From: Myxococcus sp. RHSTA-1-4
GTDB taxonomy: Bacteria; Myxococcota; Myxococcia; Myxococcales; Myxococcaceae
Assembly: GCF_020037125.1 (NCBI RefSeq)
Contig: NZ_JAIQDG010000019.1
Span: forward strand, 1-64,000
Direction: 5' to 3'
DNA: 64,000 nt
Numbering within the stretch: the first letter of the stretch is position 1; every line of letters begins with the position of its first letter. The notes beneath the pieces were generated by a model. That model made no database searches and had not been told where the DNA came from. It worked only from the letters and a program-made list of their open reading frames with translations. A program made the position numbers and the translations under genes. Positions 1 to 7,962 of the stretch are shown here, in pieces.

Positions 1-1019
1 CTCACGGCGGCCACGTGCGGCCAGGGCAAGTCATCCTCCGGCCGGGGCACCAGGTCCGCGTCCAGACTCTCCTGCTCTTCGGGCGGCACCGCAGCGCCTT
101 CAGGCCGCTCGCCCGGAGACAGGGCATAGGCACCCTCCAGCCGCAGGCCCGTCATGACCGAGAGAGCCTCTCCCGCCAATTGCGCCACCTCGGGCACCTC
201 GAGGTACTCCACGCAGGCCTCCATGGCCGCCACCCGGCCGCTGAAGCCCAGCGCCCAGAGCGCCTGAGCACGCAACTCGGCGGACTTGAGCAAGCCCACC
301 AGCATGGACGCCTCCGTCTCGTCGCCGCCCAGGGCCAGCAACACCATGGCTTCCCGGACATGCGCGCCGGGCGACTGCACCGCCTTGCGACAGGCCTCCC
401 AGGCCAGGCGCACCCCGGAGGCCAGTCCCGCCTCCATGGCCGCCGCGCGAATGGCGGGGTGCGCCGAGTCCAGCAGCGCGGGCAATTGCCTGCGCACCGT
501 GTCCTCCGGCAGCGGCAGCACCCCGCGCAGGGCCGCTACCTGCGCCCGCGGCTCGTCATGTCTGAAGAAGCGCACCAGCACCTCGGCAGGAGCCTCCTGG
601 CGGAAGACCAGTGCCTCCAGCACTCCGGCCTGCAGGGCCGTGTCCTCCAGCTTCAGCAACTCCAGGAGGCGTGCGCCCAGCCCCGGGGCCTCACTCACCT
701 CCAACGCCCGGAGATTGGCGGCACGAGCCGGCGCTTCTGCCCCTCGCAGCCGCACGAGCACCTCCTCCACCTCCCCCAGCGCAAGCAGCGCGTGGGCCGC
801 GGCCGAAATACGCGGTGCCTCCTCCGAGTCGAAGGCCGGGCGCACCACGGTGTCGAGCGCGGCCTCGTCCTCCAGCCCCTCCAGGTGCGCCAGCAGTCGC
901 TCCTCGCGCTCCGCCGTCTCCGCCAGCGTGAAGTCCGGCGCCACCAGGGCCCTTTGCCACTGCACCCACCGGAAGGCCGCCTCGTCCAGGTACTCCTCAA
1001 GCACATCCACCAACACCAT
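1..1019 (-). CDS. TIGR02270-type HEAT-repeat protein, partial (C-terminus beyond left edge)
   Basis: About 339 residues are visible, beginning MVLVDVLEEYLDEAAF and running off the left edge without a stop. The N-terminus (leader, then a WVQWQRALVAPDFTLAE stretch and an ERLLAHLEGL helix) and the body of Ala/Leu/Glu-rich helical pairs resemble TIGR02270, an alpha-helical HEAT-like family with several paralogues in Myxococcus that often sits near type VI secretion or PAAR-linked genes. Its molecular function is unknown; a scaffold role is inference. The start is chosen because GAGGGGG lies five to six bases upstream. The ATG eight bases upstream opens a different frame and is a shadow. A 10-bp palindrome (GATTCGAATC, 1039-1048) lies just upstream. 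The family call rests on recalled similarity only, while the reading frame is strong. Confidence 0.72.
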   Translation of the reverse strand, partial: MVLVDVLEEYLDEAAFRWVQWQRALVAPDFTLAETAEREERLLAHLEGLEDEAALDTVVRPAFDSEEAPRISAAAHALLALGEVEEVLVRLRGAEAPARAANLRALEVSEAPGLGARLLELLKLEDTALQAGVLEALVFRQEAPAEVLVRFFRHDEPRAQVAALRGVLPLPEDTVRRQLPALLDSAHPAIRAAAMEAGLASGVRLAWEACRKAVQSPGAHVREAMVLLALGGDETEASMLVGLLKSAELRAQALWALGFSGRVAAMEACVEYLEVPEVAQLAGEALSVMTGLRLEGAYALSPGERPEGAAVPPEEQESLDADLVPRPEDDLPWPHVAAV

Positions 1020-1561
1020 GACGGCATCCCCCTCAGTTGATTCGAATCGAGCCGCCCCGGAGGTGAATGACGCCCTCGGCGGACGTCTCCACGTACGTCC
1101 CCCCGTTGTTGTCTCTACCAGGCAACCCTACCGGCCCAGGCTGACTCGCGATGCATGAGGCATGCTGGGAGGAGCCCCCCAAAGTGCACTGGGACTGAGA
1201 TACCGAAACCAGGAGGCGCGGCATCGGCGGCCAATGTCATGACGTGGACAGCCCTCATTTCCACCCGCGGCATGTACGGGGCATGCGGACCGGCCCCTCG
1301 ACGATTGAGGGGAGTGGGCAAGGGTCTTCGACGGGACACGCATCACCGTCTCCCGCTCGCCAGAGCCCGTGGGCCGAGCACCACTGTCACCATGGACGCC
1401 GTCGACGGCGACACGCGCTCCTACCCGTGGACGGCCGCCCGCGCGGGCACCTGGACCGGGGCCAACACGCCCAGCGCGTCCTTCACCCCGAGCGCCGTGC
1501 CCACCGGGACCCGTGCGGCAACGGCCCGCTCGGAGTGCTGCGGGCAGCAGCGGCGCGGAAC
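1020..1561. other. Gene-poor spacer
   Basis: No reading frame here has a convincing start, codon pattern or recognisable product. It contains the presumed promoter of the leftward HEAT gene, a 10-bp palindrome at 1039-1048, and a short hairpin (CCCCTC/GAGGGG, 1294-1312) without a T-run. The part next to 1562 has coding-like GC skew but is broken by stops, so it may be decayed coding DNA linked to the ileS-tail remnant. Confidence 0.5.
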
Positions 1562-1633
1562 CACGCCGCCAGCGCATTGAGGCGCACGCCACCGCCCTGC
1601 CCCACCGCCTCCGAGTACGTCCAGCAGCGCGGG
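1562..1633 (-). pseudogene. Degenerate copy of the ileS 3' end
   Basis: On the + strand, 1577-1633 matches 3739-3795 inside intact ileS at all but about four positions, and 1562-1575 matches 3715-3728. Ten or eleven bases are missing between these two blocks. The matched segment encodes the C-terminal zinc-finger tail of isoleucyl-tRNA synthetase. In this copy the stop codon TAG reads TGG, the second cysteine pair is lost, and similarity ends abruptly at 1633, so it cannot encode the domain. Both copies have the same orientation and form a direct repeat about 2.15 kb apart around the 1663-3633 genes. It could be the scar of a duplication or an integration-site repeat at the ileS 3' end; no integrase is visible. 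Confidence 0.8.
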
Positions 1634-1662
1634 CTTCACGGCTTCGGGCACTCCCCCATCGC

Positions 1663-2166
1663 TCACCGGAACTCGTCGACGATGAACACGCCCGCGTTGG
1701 AGGCGCCGAGGATGGCGGTTCCAGGCTTGGAATCGGGTCGCTTGCGGAGCTGCCCGAGGCCGAGGCGAGCCACCGCGCAGATGGGAATCTTGTTCCCGCC
1801 CTTCACGGGCTGAGCCTCGTAGTATCGGATGACGACTTGCGGGCCACCCGTCCAGACGCGGCCGTAGAGCCTGGCGGGCGCTTCAAGCAGGCCCAGGTTG
1901 TCTTCGAGCATGCTCTCGATGGGACCGTCATACAGCGTGACGTCCCGCACGAAGCCCTGGTTCGCGTCGAGCACCACGAATGCAGCCTCGCCCACGAACA
2001 TACGCAGGTAGTCCATCGCCTTCCTGGCCTCTTCCGGGCACTTCTCGGGCCCGGGAGTTCCGTCCGGGCGCAGCCGCACGTCCCCTGGCGTCGGGGTCGT
2101 AGCGCAACTGGAGGACGTCACGAGGAGGGCGGCGCCCCACACGAGCATGGACCTGATGGCGGACAT
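1663..2166 (-). CDS. Lipoprotein resembling the partner/C-terminal domain of myxobacterial DUF2381 and kinase loci
   Basis: This is 167 residues. The N-terminus MSAIRSMLVWGAALL ends in a lipobox (TSSSC, Cys about residue 21), so it is probably lipid-anchored. After a Pro/Gly linker comes a compact domain with CPEEARKAMDYL, VVLDANQG and GRVWTGGPQVVIRYYEA segments. I recall similar domains in Myxococcaceae both as stand-alone lipoproteins and at the C-termini of Ser/Thr kinases next to DUF2381 genes. The start has AGGAG a few bases upstream and follows the DUF2381 stop by 10 bases, so the two are likely co-transcribed. No kinase accompanies them here. Function unknown. Confidence 0.75.
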   Translation of the reverse strand: MSAIRSMLVWGAALLVTSSSCATTPTPGDVRLRPDGTPGPEKCPEEARKAMDYLRMFVGEAAFVVLDANQGFVRDVTLYDGPIESMLEDNLGLLEAPARLYGRVWTGGPQVVIRYYEAQPVKGGNKIPICAVARLGLGQLRKRPDSKPGTAILGASNAGVFIVDEFR

Positions 2167-2176
2167 GCCCGCGCTC

Positions 2177-3097
2177 CTACTTCCCCATCAGGCTACGTTC
2201 CAGTGTCACGTAGGCCGTCCGCCGGCCATCGTGCCGGTAGACCTCCAGGAACAGGTTCGCCAACTGCCCATCCTCCGAGAACGCGCTTCCGTCCGCGACG
2301 ATGGCAATGACACCGGATGCCCCAGGCGCGATGGTGGGTGCACTGGCCTTGAACGCCACCGCCCGCTCACTCCCCCCTACCAGGGTGGTGAGCCGCACCT
2401 GCCGCACGCTCCATGGGCTCTCCGGCTGGAGATTCGTGACATTGAAGACGACGGCTGCCTTCCCCTTGCCACGAAACAGGGTGGCTTTCGTCTTCGCGTC
2501 CTGGTCCGTATCCGAAAAGGTCTGCACAATGGTGAACGGCGTCTGCTCGATGGCCCCCGCGGCCAGGAGCGCGGCGAGCGCATGGTCCTCGGAGGTCTCC
2601 TCCTTGCGGAGCCGCTCGTTCTCCTCCCGTAGAGCCCGGGCCTCCTTCCGCACGCGCTTCAATGCGGACGCCATGGCCTCGTAGCTCTCGGCGTCCCTGA
2701 ACACGTTCACCTGCTGGTCCGCCGCCCGCTCCTCGTCTGCCGGCGGCCTCAAGAGGAATGGAACCTCCGTTCCATCATGGAGCGTCACGAGCAGGGACAC
2801 ACCCTCATCGGAGGCGAGGTCACGGATGGGCTCCAGGATGACCTTCCGCCCGACCACCCCCAGCGGCTCGAACCGTCCCTCCCAGCCCAGCAACCGGGTC
2901 TTGCCCGCATCCACGGGCTGCTCGAACCGCAGGCTGGTGATGACCTGCCCCGTCACGTAGATGCGATGGGTCGCATCGTCCGGGTGCTCCGAGAGCAGCA
3001 GGGTCCGGACACCGCTCCGCTCGCGGTCACCCGCCAGCGCGGCGGATGCCACGAGGGCGACGAACAGTACAAACCTGGACGGTAGTGCGCTCCGCAT
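2177..3097 (-). CDS. DUF2381 family exported protein (Myxococcus paralogous family TIGR02268)
   Basis: This is 306 residues from the ATG at 3097. The signal peptide RFVLFVALVASAALAG is followed by a beta-rich region with a SLRFEQPVDAGKT segment typical of DUF2381, then a coiled-coil stretch (roughly residues 155-190, repeated REENERLRKEE-like heptads), then a second beta-rich domain ending LFLEVYRHDGRR. The family is largely restricted to myxobacteria, has many paralogues and no known function; it commonly neighbours Ser/Thr kinases. An alternative start at 3121 has a better-placed GGAGGGG and would add eight residues. It is probably the first gene of a two-gene unit with the downstream lipoprotein. 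The absence of a kinase partner is the odd feature. Confidence 0.85.
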   Translation of the reverse strand: MRSALPSRFVLFVALVASAALAGDRERSGVRTLLLSEHPDDATHRIYVTGQVITSLRFEQPVDAGKTRLLGWEGRFEPLGVVGRKVILEPIRDLASDEGVSLLVTLHDGTEVPFLLRPPADEERAADQQVNVFRDAESYEAMASALKRVRKEARALREENERLRKEETSEDHALAALLAAGAIEQTPFTIVQTFSDTDQDAKTKATLFRGKGKAAVVFNVTNLQPESPWSVRQVRLTTLVGGSERAVAFKASAPTIAPGASGVIAIVADGSAFSEDGQLANLFLEVYRHDGRRTAYVTLERSLMGK

Positions 3098-3213
3098 AGA
3101 ACCTGGAACCTCCCAGGGCATCGGCGCCCCTCCAAAGCGCGAAGCCCAGGACCCACCTCCACGATGGGAAGAGTCCAGTCCGTCGTTCGTAACATCAGCT
3201 CCGATTCGCCCGT

Positions 3214-3633
3214 CTATTTCTGGACGGCCAGAATCCGCCAGGTGCGCACGTCAACCGCGTAGGTAGCAGCGTCCGTCGCGGTCTTCCCCTCGGCGCGGCA
3301 GGCCCCCTCCCTGACGCGAAAGCCGACGAGCATCACCTCCTCGTTCAGCGGAGCCGCCTCCACGTCGTACGAGTCTCGCCGGTACAGACACACCTCGTCG
3401 GGAGAGGCTCCTCGGGGTGGCTCGACATCGCGAGGGAGCATGTCGTCGAACGCGAGCGAGATGGCCGCGGCGACCACCGCCGGCACCTGCACCCGCCCCG
3501 ACTCCGGCAGCCAGAGGGGATACGGAAGCCTTGCCGCTTCCTCCTTCGGAGCGTGCTCCGGACGAAAGGGCCGGCGAGAGAGCGCGCACCCGGAGAACAC
3601 CACCGCAGCCAACAGCAGGGCAGAGCACCGCAT
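3214..3633 (-). CDS. Small lipoprotein, function unknown
   Basis: This is 139 residues. I start it at 3633 (MRCSALLLAAVVFSGC), because GGAGAG precedes that ATG and a clear lipobox (FSGC, Cys16) follows. A longer in-frame extension upstream lacks signal-peptide character. The mature part is a compact domain with a DDMLPRDVEPP loop, a CLYRRDSYDVEAAPL strand pair, VMLVGFRVREGAC and a final strand pair ending RTWRILAVQK. Two cysteines could pair. It lies 81 bases after ileS on the same strand, inside the block bracketed by ileS-tail repeats. I do not recognise the family. Confidence 0.75.
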   Translation of the reverse strand: MRCSALLLAAVVFSGCALSRRPFRPEHAPKEEAARLPYPLWLPESGRVQVPAVVAAAISLAFDDMLPRDVEPPRGASPDEVCLYRRDSYDVEAAPLNEEVMLVGFRVREGACRAEGKTATDAATYAVDVRTWRILAVQK

Positions 3634-3713
3634 GGGACTCTCCGGGTCTTCATCTTCCGTGTCGTCAGCGGGAACATGCCACGGCCCCACCGTGGCACAT
3701 CCCCATCACTCCC

Positions 3714-6614
3714 CTACGCCGCCAGCGCCTCGCGGCACTTGAGGCACACCTCACCGCCCTGCCCCACGGCCTCCGAGTACGTCCAGCAGCGCGGGCACTT
3801 CTCGCCCTTCGCCGACAGCACCTCGGCCGTCACCTTCACGCCCTCGCCGAACGCCTGCGTCACGTCCAGCGCCTGCGCCTTCCCACCCGCCGCGTCCGCC
3901 AACTCCACCTGGCTGGTGATGAACAGCCCCGGCAGCTCGTCCAGGTGCGCCTTCAGGAAGTCGCGCGCCTTCGCGTCCGCCGTCAGCACCACCCGCGCCT
4001 CCAGCGACGCGCCAATCAGCTTGTCCCGCCGCGCCGCCTCCAGCACGCCCTGCACCGCGCCGCGCACCGCGAACAGCTTCCCGTACCGCTCCGCCAGCGC
4101 CGCATCCAGCTTCACCGCCGGCTCCGGGAAGCCCGCCAGGAACACGCTCTCCGCCGGCGCCCCAGGCAGGTACTGCCACGCCTCCTCCGCCGTGAAGCTC
4201 ATCACCGGCGCCAGCAGCCGCAGCAGCACCGACGCCACCTCGTGCAGCACCGTCTGCGCGCTCCGCCGCGCCTTCCCATCCGTCCGCCACGTGTAGAGCC
4301 GGTCCTTCAGGATGTCGAAGTACACCGCCGACAAATCACCGGCGCAGAAGTCCACCACCGTCGCGAAGACGAGGTGGAACTCGTAGTCCTCGTACGCCTT
4401 GCGCACCCGCGCGACGACCTCCGCCAGCCGGCCTCGCGCCCACTGGTCCAGCGGCAGCAGCTCCTCGGCCGGTACCGCGTGCTTCGCCGGGTCGAAGTCG
4501 TACAGGTTGCTCAGCGCGTAGCGGACCGTGTTGCGAATCTTCCGGTAGCTCTCCGACAGGCCCTTCAGAATCTGGTCCGACAGGCGCACGTCGTTGCGGT
4601 AGTCGCTCGCCGCCACCCACAGGCGCAGCACCTCCGCGCCGTACTGCTGGATGATTTTCTCCGGCGCGACGGTGTTGCCCACGCTCTTCGACATCTTCTC
4701 GCCCTTGCCGTCCACCACGAAGCCGTGCGTCAGGCACGCCTTGTAGGGCGACATGTCGCGAGTCCCCACCGCCACCAGCATGGACGAGTGGAACCACCCA
4801 CGGTGCTGGTCGCTGCCCTCCAGGAACAGGTCCGCCGGAATCCGCTGCCGCTTCTCCAGCACCGCGGAGAACATGCACGCCGAGTCGAACCACACGTCGA
4901 GGATGTCCGTCTCGCGCCGGAACTCCTCCTTGCCGCAGCGCGGGCACTTGAAGCCCGCCGGCAGGAACTCCTTCACCGGCGTGCGGTACCACACGCCCAC
5001 GCCCTCCTGCTCCACGCGGTCCGCCACCCGGTTCATCAGCTCGGGAGACACCACCGCCTCCTCGCAACCCTCGCAGTAGGCGATGCAGATGGGCACGCCC
5101 CACGTGCGCTGCCGGCTGATGGTCCAGTCCGGCCGCGTCTCCAGCATACCCCGGATGCGGCTGTGCCCCCACGAGGGCACCCACTGCACCTTGTCCACCT
5201 CGTCCAGCACCGCCTGGCGGAACGTCTTCTCCCCGCGGAACGGCTTGTCCAGCGGGATGAACCACTGGTACGTCGCGCTCAGGATGATGGGGTTGTGGCA
5301 CCGCCAGCAGTGCGGGTAGCTGTGCGCCACCGTGTCCTTCGAGTCATTCAGCAGCACGCCCCGCTCCACCAGCATGCCGATGACCAGCGGGTTCGCCTCG
5401 AAGACCTTCTTGCCCGCCAGCACCTCGCCCACCGTCTCGTCGTAGCGGCCGTCCGGGCGCACCGGGTTGTAGATGTCCAGCCCGTACTTCAGGCCGACCT
5501 CGTAGTCCTCCTGGCCGTGCCCCGGCGCCGTGTGCACCAGGCCCGTACCGGCGTCCAGCGTCACGTGCTCGCCCAGCAGCAGCCGCCCGCGCCGCTCATG
5601 GAAGGGGTGCTGGTACGTCAGGTGCTCCAGCTCCTCGCCGCGCGCGTACGCGAGGATGCGCGACGGGTCCACCATCGCCGCGGCGGACACCTCGCCGCCG
5701 GGCAGCGGCACGTTCTTCACCGCCAGCTCGTCCGCCTTCACCTCCGCCAGCACCTTCGGCAGCAGGTCCTTGGCCACGCAGATGACGCGCGCGCCGAGCT
5801 GGTAGAAGACGTACTCGAACTCCGGGTTGACGGCGATGGCCAGGTTGGCCGGCAGCGTCCACGGCGTCGTGGTCCAGATGACGTACGCGACGTCCTTCCC
5901 CTTCAGCGCGGGCACCCGCTCCGCCACTTCCGGTCCGGCCGCGAAGGCCACGTACACGGACGGGGACTCGTGGTCCTCGTATTCGACCTCCGCCTCGGCC
6001 AGCGCCGTCTGGTCCGTGAGGCACCAGTACACCGGCTTCTTGCGCCGGTAGAGCATGTCCCGGCTCGCGAACCTGGCCAGCTCGCGGATTTCCTGCGCCT
6101 CGAAGCTGAAGTCGAGCGTCTTGTACGGCTTGTCCCACGAGGCGAAGGTGCCCATGCGCTGGGCCTCGCCCTTCTGGATTTCGATGAACTCCAGCGCGTA
6201 GGCGCGGCACGCCTCCAGGAAGGCGTCGCGCGACAGGGTGCGCTTGTCCACCTTCTTGTCCTTCAGCCGCTTCTCCACCGCCTGCTCAATCGGAAGGCCG
6301 TGCGTGTCCCAGCCGGGGATGAAGTCGCACAGCCGGCCGGACATGTTCCGGTACTTCACGACGATGTCCTTGAGCACGCGGTTGAGCGCGTGGCCGGCAT
6401 GCAGGTGGCCGTTGGCGTACGGCGGCCCGTCCGGCAGCACGAAGGGCTCGGCCTTCGCGTTCCTCTCCAGAATCTTGCCCCAGATGCCCCGCTCTCCCCA
6501 CCAGCCGAGCATCCTCGGCTCGAGCTGCGCCAGGTTCCCCTTCATCGGGAACTCCGTGCGGGGCAGGTTGACGGTGTCCTTGTAGTCCTTCTCCTTCGGG
6601 GGCGTATCACTCAT
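3714..6614 (-). CDS. ileS: Isoleucyl-tRNA synthetase
   Basis: This is 966 residues, normal for bacterial IleRS with a C-terminal zinc module. It charges tRNA-Ile using ATP in the cytoplasm. The class I signatures are clear: the HIGH-type motif HAGH at residues 72-75 (in PYANGHLHAGH) and KMSKS near residue 640. The CP1 editing region with GTGLVHTAPGHG lies between them. The tail has CPRCW and CLKC, the zinc-binding cysteines. The start at 6614 (MSDTPPKEKDYKD) fits the family; the upstream open frame is a shadow of the preceding gene. It follows the 302-residue secreted protein by 38 bases, so it may be read through from the Tad-like operon, an unusual neighbour. Its 3' end is partly duplicated at 1562-1633. 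Confidence 0.98.
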   Translation of the reverse strand: MSDTPPKEKDYKDTVNLPRTEFPMKGNLAQLEPRMLGWWGERGIWGKILERNAKAEPFVLPDGPPYANGHLHAGHALNRVLKDIVVKYRNMSGRLCDFIPGWDTHGLPIEQAVEKRLKDKKVDKRTLSRDAFLEACRAYALEFIEIQKGEAQRMGTFASWDKPYKTLDFSFEAQEIRELARFASRDMLYRRKKPVYWCLTDQTALAEAEVEYEDHESPSVYVAFAAGPEVAERVPALKGKDVAYVIWTTTPWTLPANLAIAVNPEFEYVFYQLGARVICVAKDLLPKVLAEVKADELAVKNVPLPGGEVSAAAMVDPSRILAYARGEELEHLTYQHPFHERRGRLLLGEHVTLDAGTGLVHTAPGHGQEDYEVGLKYGLDIYNPVRPDGRYDETVGEVLAGKKVFEANPLVIGMLVERGVLLNDSKDTVAHSYPHCWRCHNPIILSATYQWFIPLDKPFRGEKTFRQAVLDEVDKVQWVPSWGHSRIRGMLETRPDWTISRQRTWGVPICIAYCEGCEEAVVSPELMNRVADRVEQEGVGVWYRTPVKEFLPAGFKCPRCGKEEFRRETDILDVWFDSACMFSAVLEKRQRIPADLFLEGSDQHRGWFHSSMLVAVGTRDMSPYKACLTHGFVVDGKGEKMSKSVGNTVAPEKIIQQYGAEVLRLWVAASDYRNDVRLSDQILKGLSESYRKIRNTVRYALSNLYDFDPAKHAVPAEELLPLDQWARGRLAEVVARVRKAYEDYEFHLVFATVVDFCAGDLSAVYFDILKDRLYTWRTDGKARRSAQTVLHEVASVLLRLLAPVMSFTAEEAWQYLPGAPAESVFLAGFPEPAVKLDAALAERYGKLFAVRGAVQGVLEAARRDKLIGASLEARVVLTADAKARDFLKAHLDELPGLFITSQVELADAAGGKAQALDVTQAFGEGVKVTAEVLSAKGEKCPRCWTYSEAVGQGGEVCLKCREALAA
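3715..3795 (+). repeat. Direct-repeat partner inside the 3' end of ileS
   Basis: This is the intact member of the direct repeat described at 1562-1633. It spans the ileS stop codon and the codons for the terminal zinc-binding region. The match ends at about 3795 on one side and at the stop codon on the other, which is what a recombination or integration event at the gene's 3' end would leave. Confidence 0.75.
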
Positions 6615-6652
6615 GTCGGAGCGCCCGTAACACGCTCCCCGCACACCTTCAA

Positions 6653-7561
6653 TCAATCGACGGTGGGCTTCCCCGCCTCGGGAGCAACGGTGCGGCGCAG
6701 CACCGCCACCGAGAGCTGTCCGGGCTGCACGGAGCGGATGACCAGCTCCATCTCCTCGTGCCCCGAGCGGAACCGGCGCGGCTCCACTTCCTTGAAGCCG
6801 GCCTTGCCCAGCTCGGCGCGGTAGAAGGCCTCCACCTCCGCCTCCTTCGCGCGCACCGTGTAGTTGACCGAGCGGACCACCTCCAGCTCGCTCGTCATCA
6901 CGCCCTCGGCCCCGGCGAACACCGGCGCCACCGAGGACACGGCCTGGGGCGGCTGGGACATGTTGGCTTCGCCCAGGTACAGCGTGGTGGTGCCGTCCGG
7001 GTTGGGCTGGAAGATGACGGTGTAGGTGATGAGCCGCTCGGGGTCGAGGGCCGTGATTTGCGCCTCGCGCAGCGTCTGCGGCTGGTGCTCCACCGGAGGA
7101 ATGAAGAGGCCCCACGCCTCCCAGCGGTCCACGATGTGCTGGAGCAGCGGCTCCGGCTTCTCCTTGCTGCGCACCGCCTTCAGCCGCACCGGGACGCCGT
7201 CCGCCAGCATCACCCCGGGCACGTCGACGATGTCCACCACCTTGGGCACGTCCCAGACGAAGGGCTGCCGGTACACCGGCGGCACCTCGATGCCGGGCGG
7301 GATGTCCAGCAGGTTCACCGGCGGCGTGTCCTCGTCCAGGCCGAGCAGGTCCGACACGGTGGACGGCTTCGGCTCCTCGAGCTCCAGGGCCCACGCGGCG
7401 GGAGGCTTCGACTCCCGCGCCTGCGACTCCGGCTTCTTCGGCTCCGGGGCCTTCGAGTCCTTCGCCTTCGCGGCCTCCTGTACCTGGGGAGCCCGCGCGG
7501 GCCGCGTGGGTGCTTCGGTGCCGCTCGCGCCCAGCGCCAGCAGCATCAGGGTCCAATTCAT
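6653..7561 (-). CDS. Exported protein with Pro/Lys-rich linker, function unknown
   Basis: This is 302 residues beginning MNWTLMLLALGASGTEA, a short hydrophobic leader that may be a signal peptide. Residues about 20-60 are a low-complexity Ala/Lys/Pro/Glu linker. The remainder is an ordered domain: VNLLDIPPGIEVPPVYRQPF, a VVDIVDVPGVMLADGV strand region, YTVIFQPNPDGTTTLYLGEA, and a final alpha/beta segment with FYRAELGKAGFKEVE and ELVIRSVQPGQLSV. No catalytic motif is recognised. It is the last gene before ileS (38-base gap) and 43 bases after the CX3C protein, so it belongs to the Tad-like transcription unit by spacing. A role in that surface system is inference only. Confidence 0.75.
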   Translation of the reverse strand: MNWTLMLLALGASGTEAPTRPARAPQVQEAAKAKDSKAPEPKKPESQARESKPPAAWALELEEPKPSTVSDLLGLDEDTPPVNLLDIPPGIEVPPVYRQPFVWDVPKVVDIVDVPGVMLADGVPVRLKAVRSKEKPEPLLQHIVDRWEAWGLFIPPVEHQPQTLREAQITALDPERLITYTVIFQPNPDGTTTLYLGEANMSQPPQAVSSVAPVFAGAEGVMTSELEVVRSVNYTVRAKEAEVEAFYRAELGKAGFKEVEPRRFRSGHEEMELVIRSVQPGQLSVAVLRRTVAPEAGKPTVD

Positions 7562-7604
7562 GCCGTGTTCTCGACTCCGCCGTGCCCGGGCGCGCGCCCG
7601 GGTG

Positions 7605-7928
7605 TCAGTCCTCTTCGGGCAGGCTCTTCGCCTTGTCCTTCCCGCTGGGCCCCTCCTTGGGGCAGCGGCTGGAGCACTGGTTGAAGGCCTTCTCGTACTT
7701 CTGGCTGCAGCGCATGGCGCAGGTCTGGAACTGGCTGGCCTTGCTGCCCCTTCCCGGGGCGGTGGGGGTGGGGCAGCGGTCCATGCAGGCCTGGAGCGTC
7801 TCGCTGCCCTTGCCGGCGCAGGTGGCCTCGCACTCGGCGCGGTCGGCCAGCGCGGGAGAGGCGGACAGCAGCGCGCCGAGGAACGCGGCGGCGGCGAGGC
7901 GGGTGAAGGAGTGGCGCTTCGTCTTCAT
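7605..7928 (-). CDS. Small secreted protein with four CX3C motifs
   Basis: This is 107 residues. A clear signal peptide (basic MKTKRHSF, hydrophobic core AAAAFLGALLSA, cleavage near SPALA-D) precedes about 78 mature residues. They contain eight cysteines arranged as four CX3C pairs: CEATC, CMDRC, CAMRC and CSSRC. Paired CX3C on antiparallel helices is the pattern of helical hairpin proteins locked by disulfides (for example small Tim chaperones), and this protein looks like two such hairpins in tandem. Homology to Tim proteins is not claimed. The tail is Lys/Glu/Asp-rich. It sits 34 bases after the third TadE-like gene and 43 bases before the next, within the same unit. Function unknown. Confidence 0.8.
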   Translation of the reverse strand: MKTKRHSFTRLAAAAFLGALLSASPALADRAECEATCAGKGSETLQACMDRCPTPTAPGRGSKASQFQTCAMRCSQKYEKAFNQCSSRCPKEGPSGKDKAKSLPEED

Positions 7929-7962
7929 GTGAGGAGGGTCCTTGTGGAGGGGGATTCAGGGG

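Noticed and set aside
1034-1050. T-loop-like sequence (GATTCGAATC) suggesting a tRNA
   Set aside because: No acceptor, D or anticodon arms can be drawn around it; it is a simple palindrome.
1294-1312. Hairpin CCCCTC/GAGGGG as a terminator
   Set aside because: Only six base pairs, no T-run on either side and no gene ending nearby.
1128-1592. Minus-strand 154-codon frame in the left spacer
   Set aside because: No ribosome site, no recognisable fold, Arg/Gly/Pro composition of a shadow, and it runs into the ileS-tail remnant.
3417-6824. A 1135-codon frame on the + strand opposite ileS
   Set aside because: It is the antisense shadow of ileS: Arg/His/Gln-rich, no family features, and ileS is certain.
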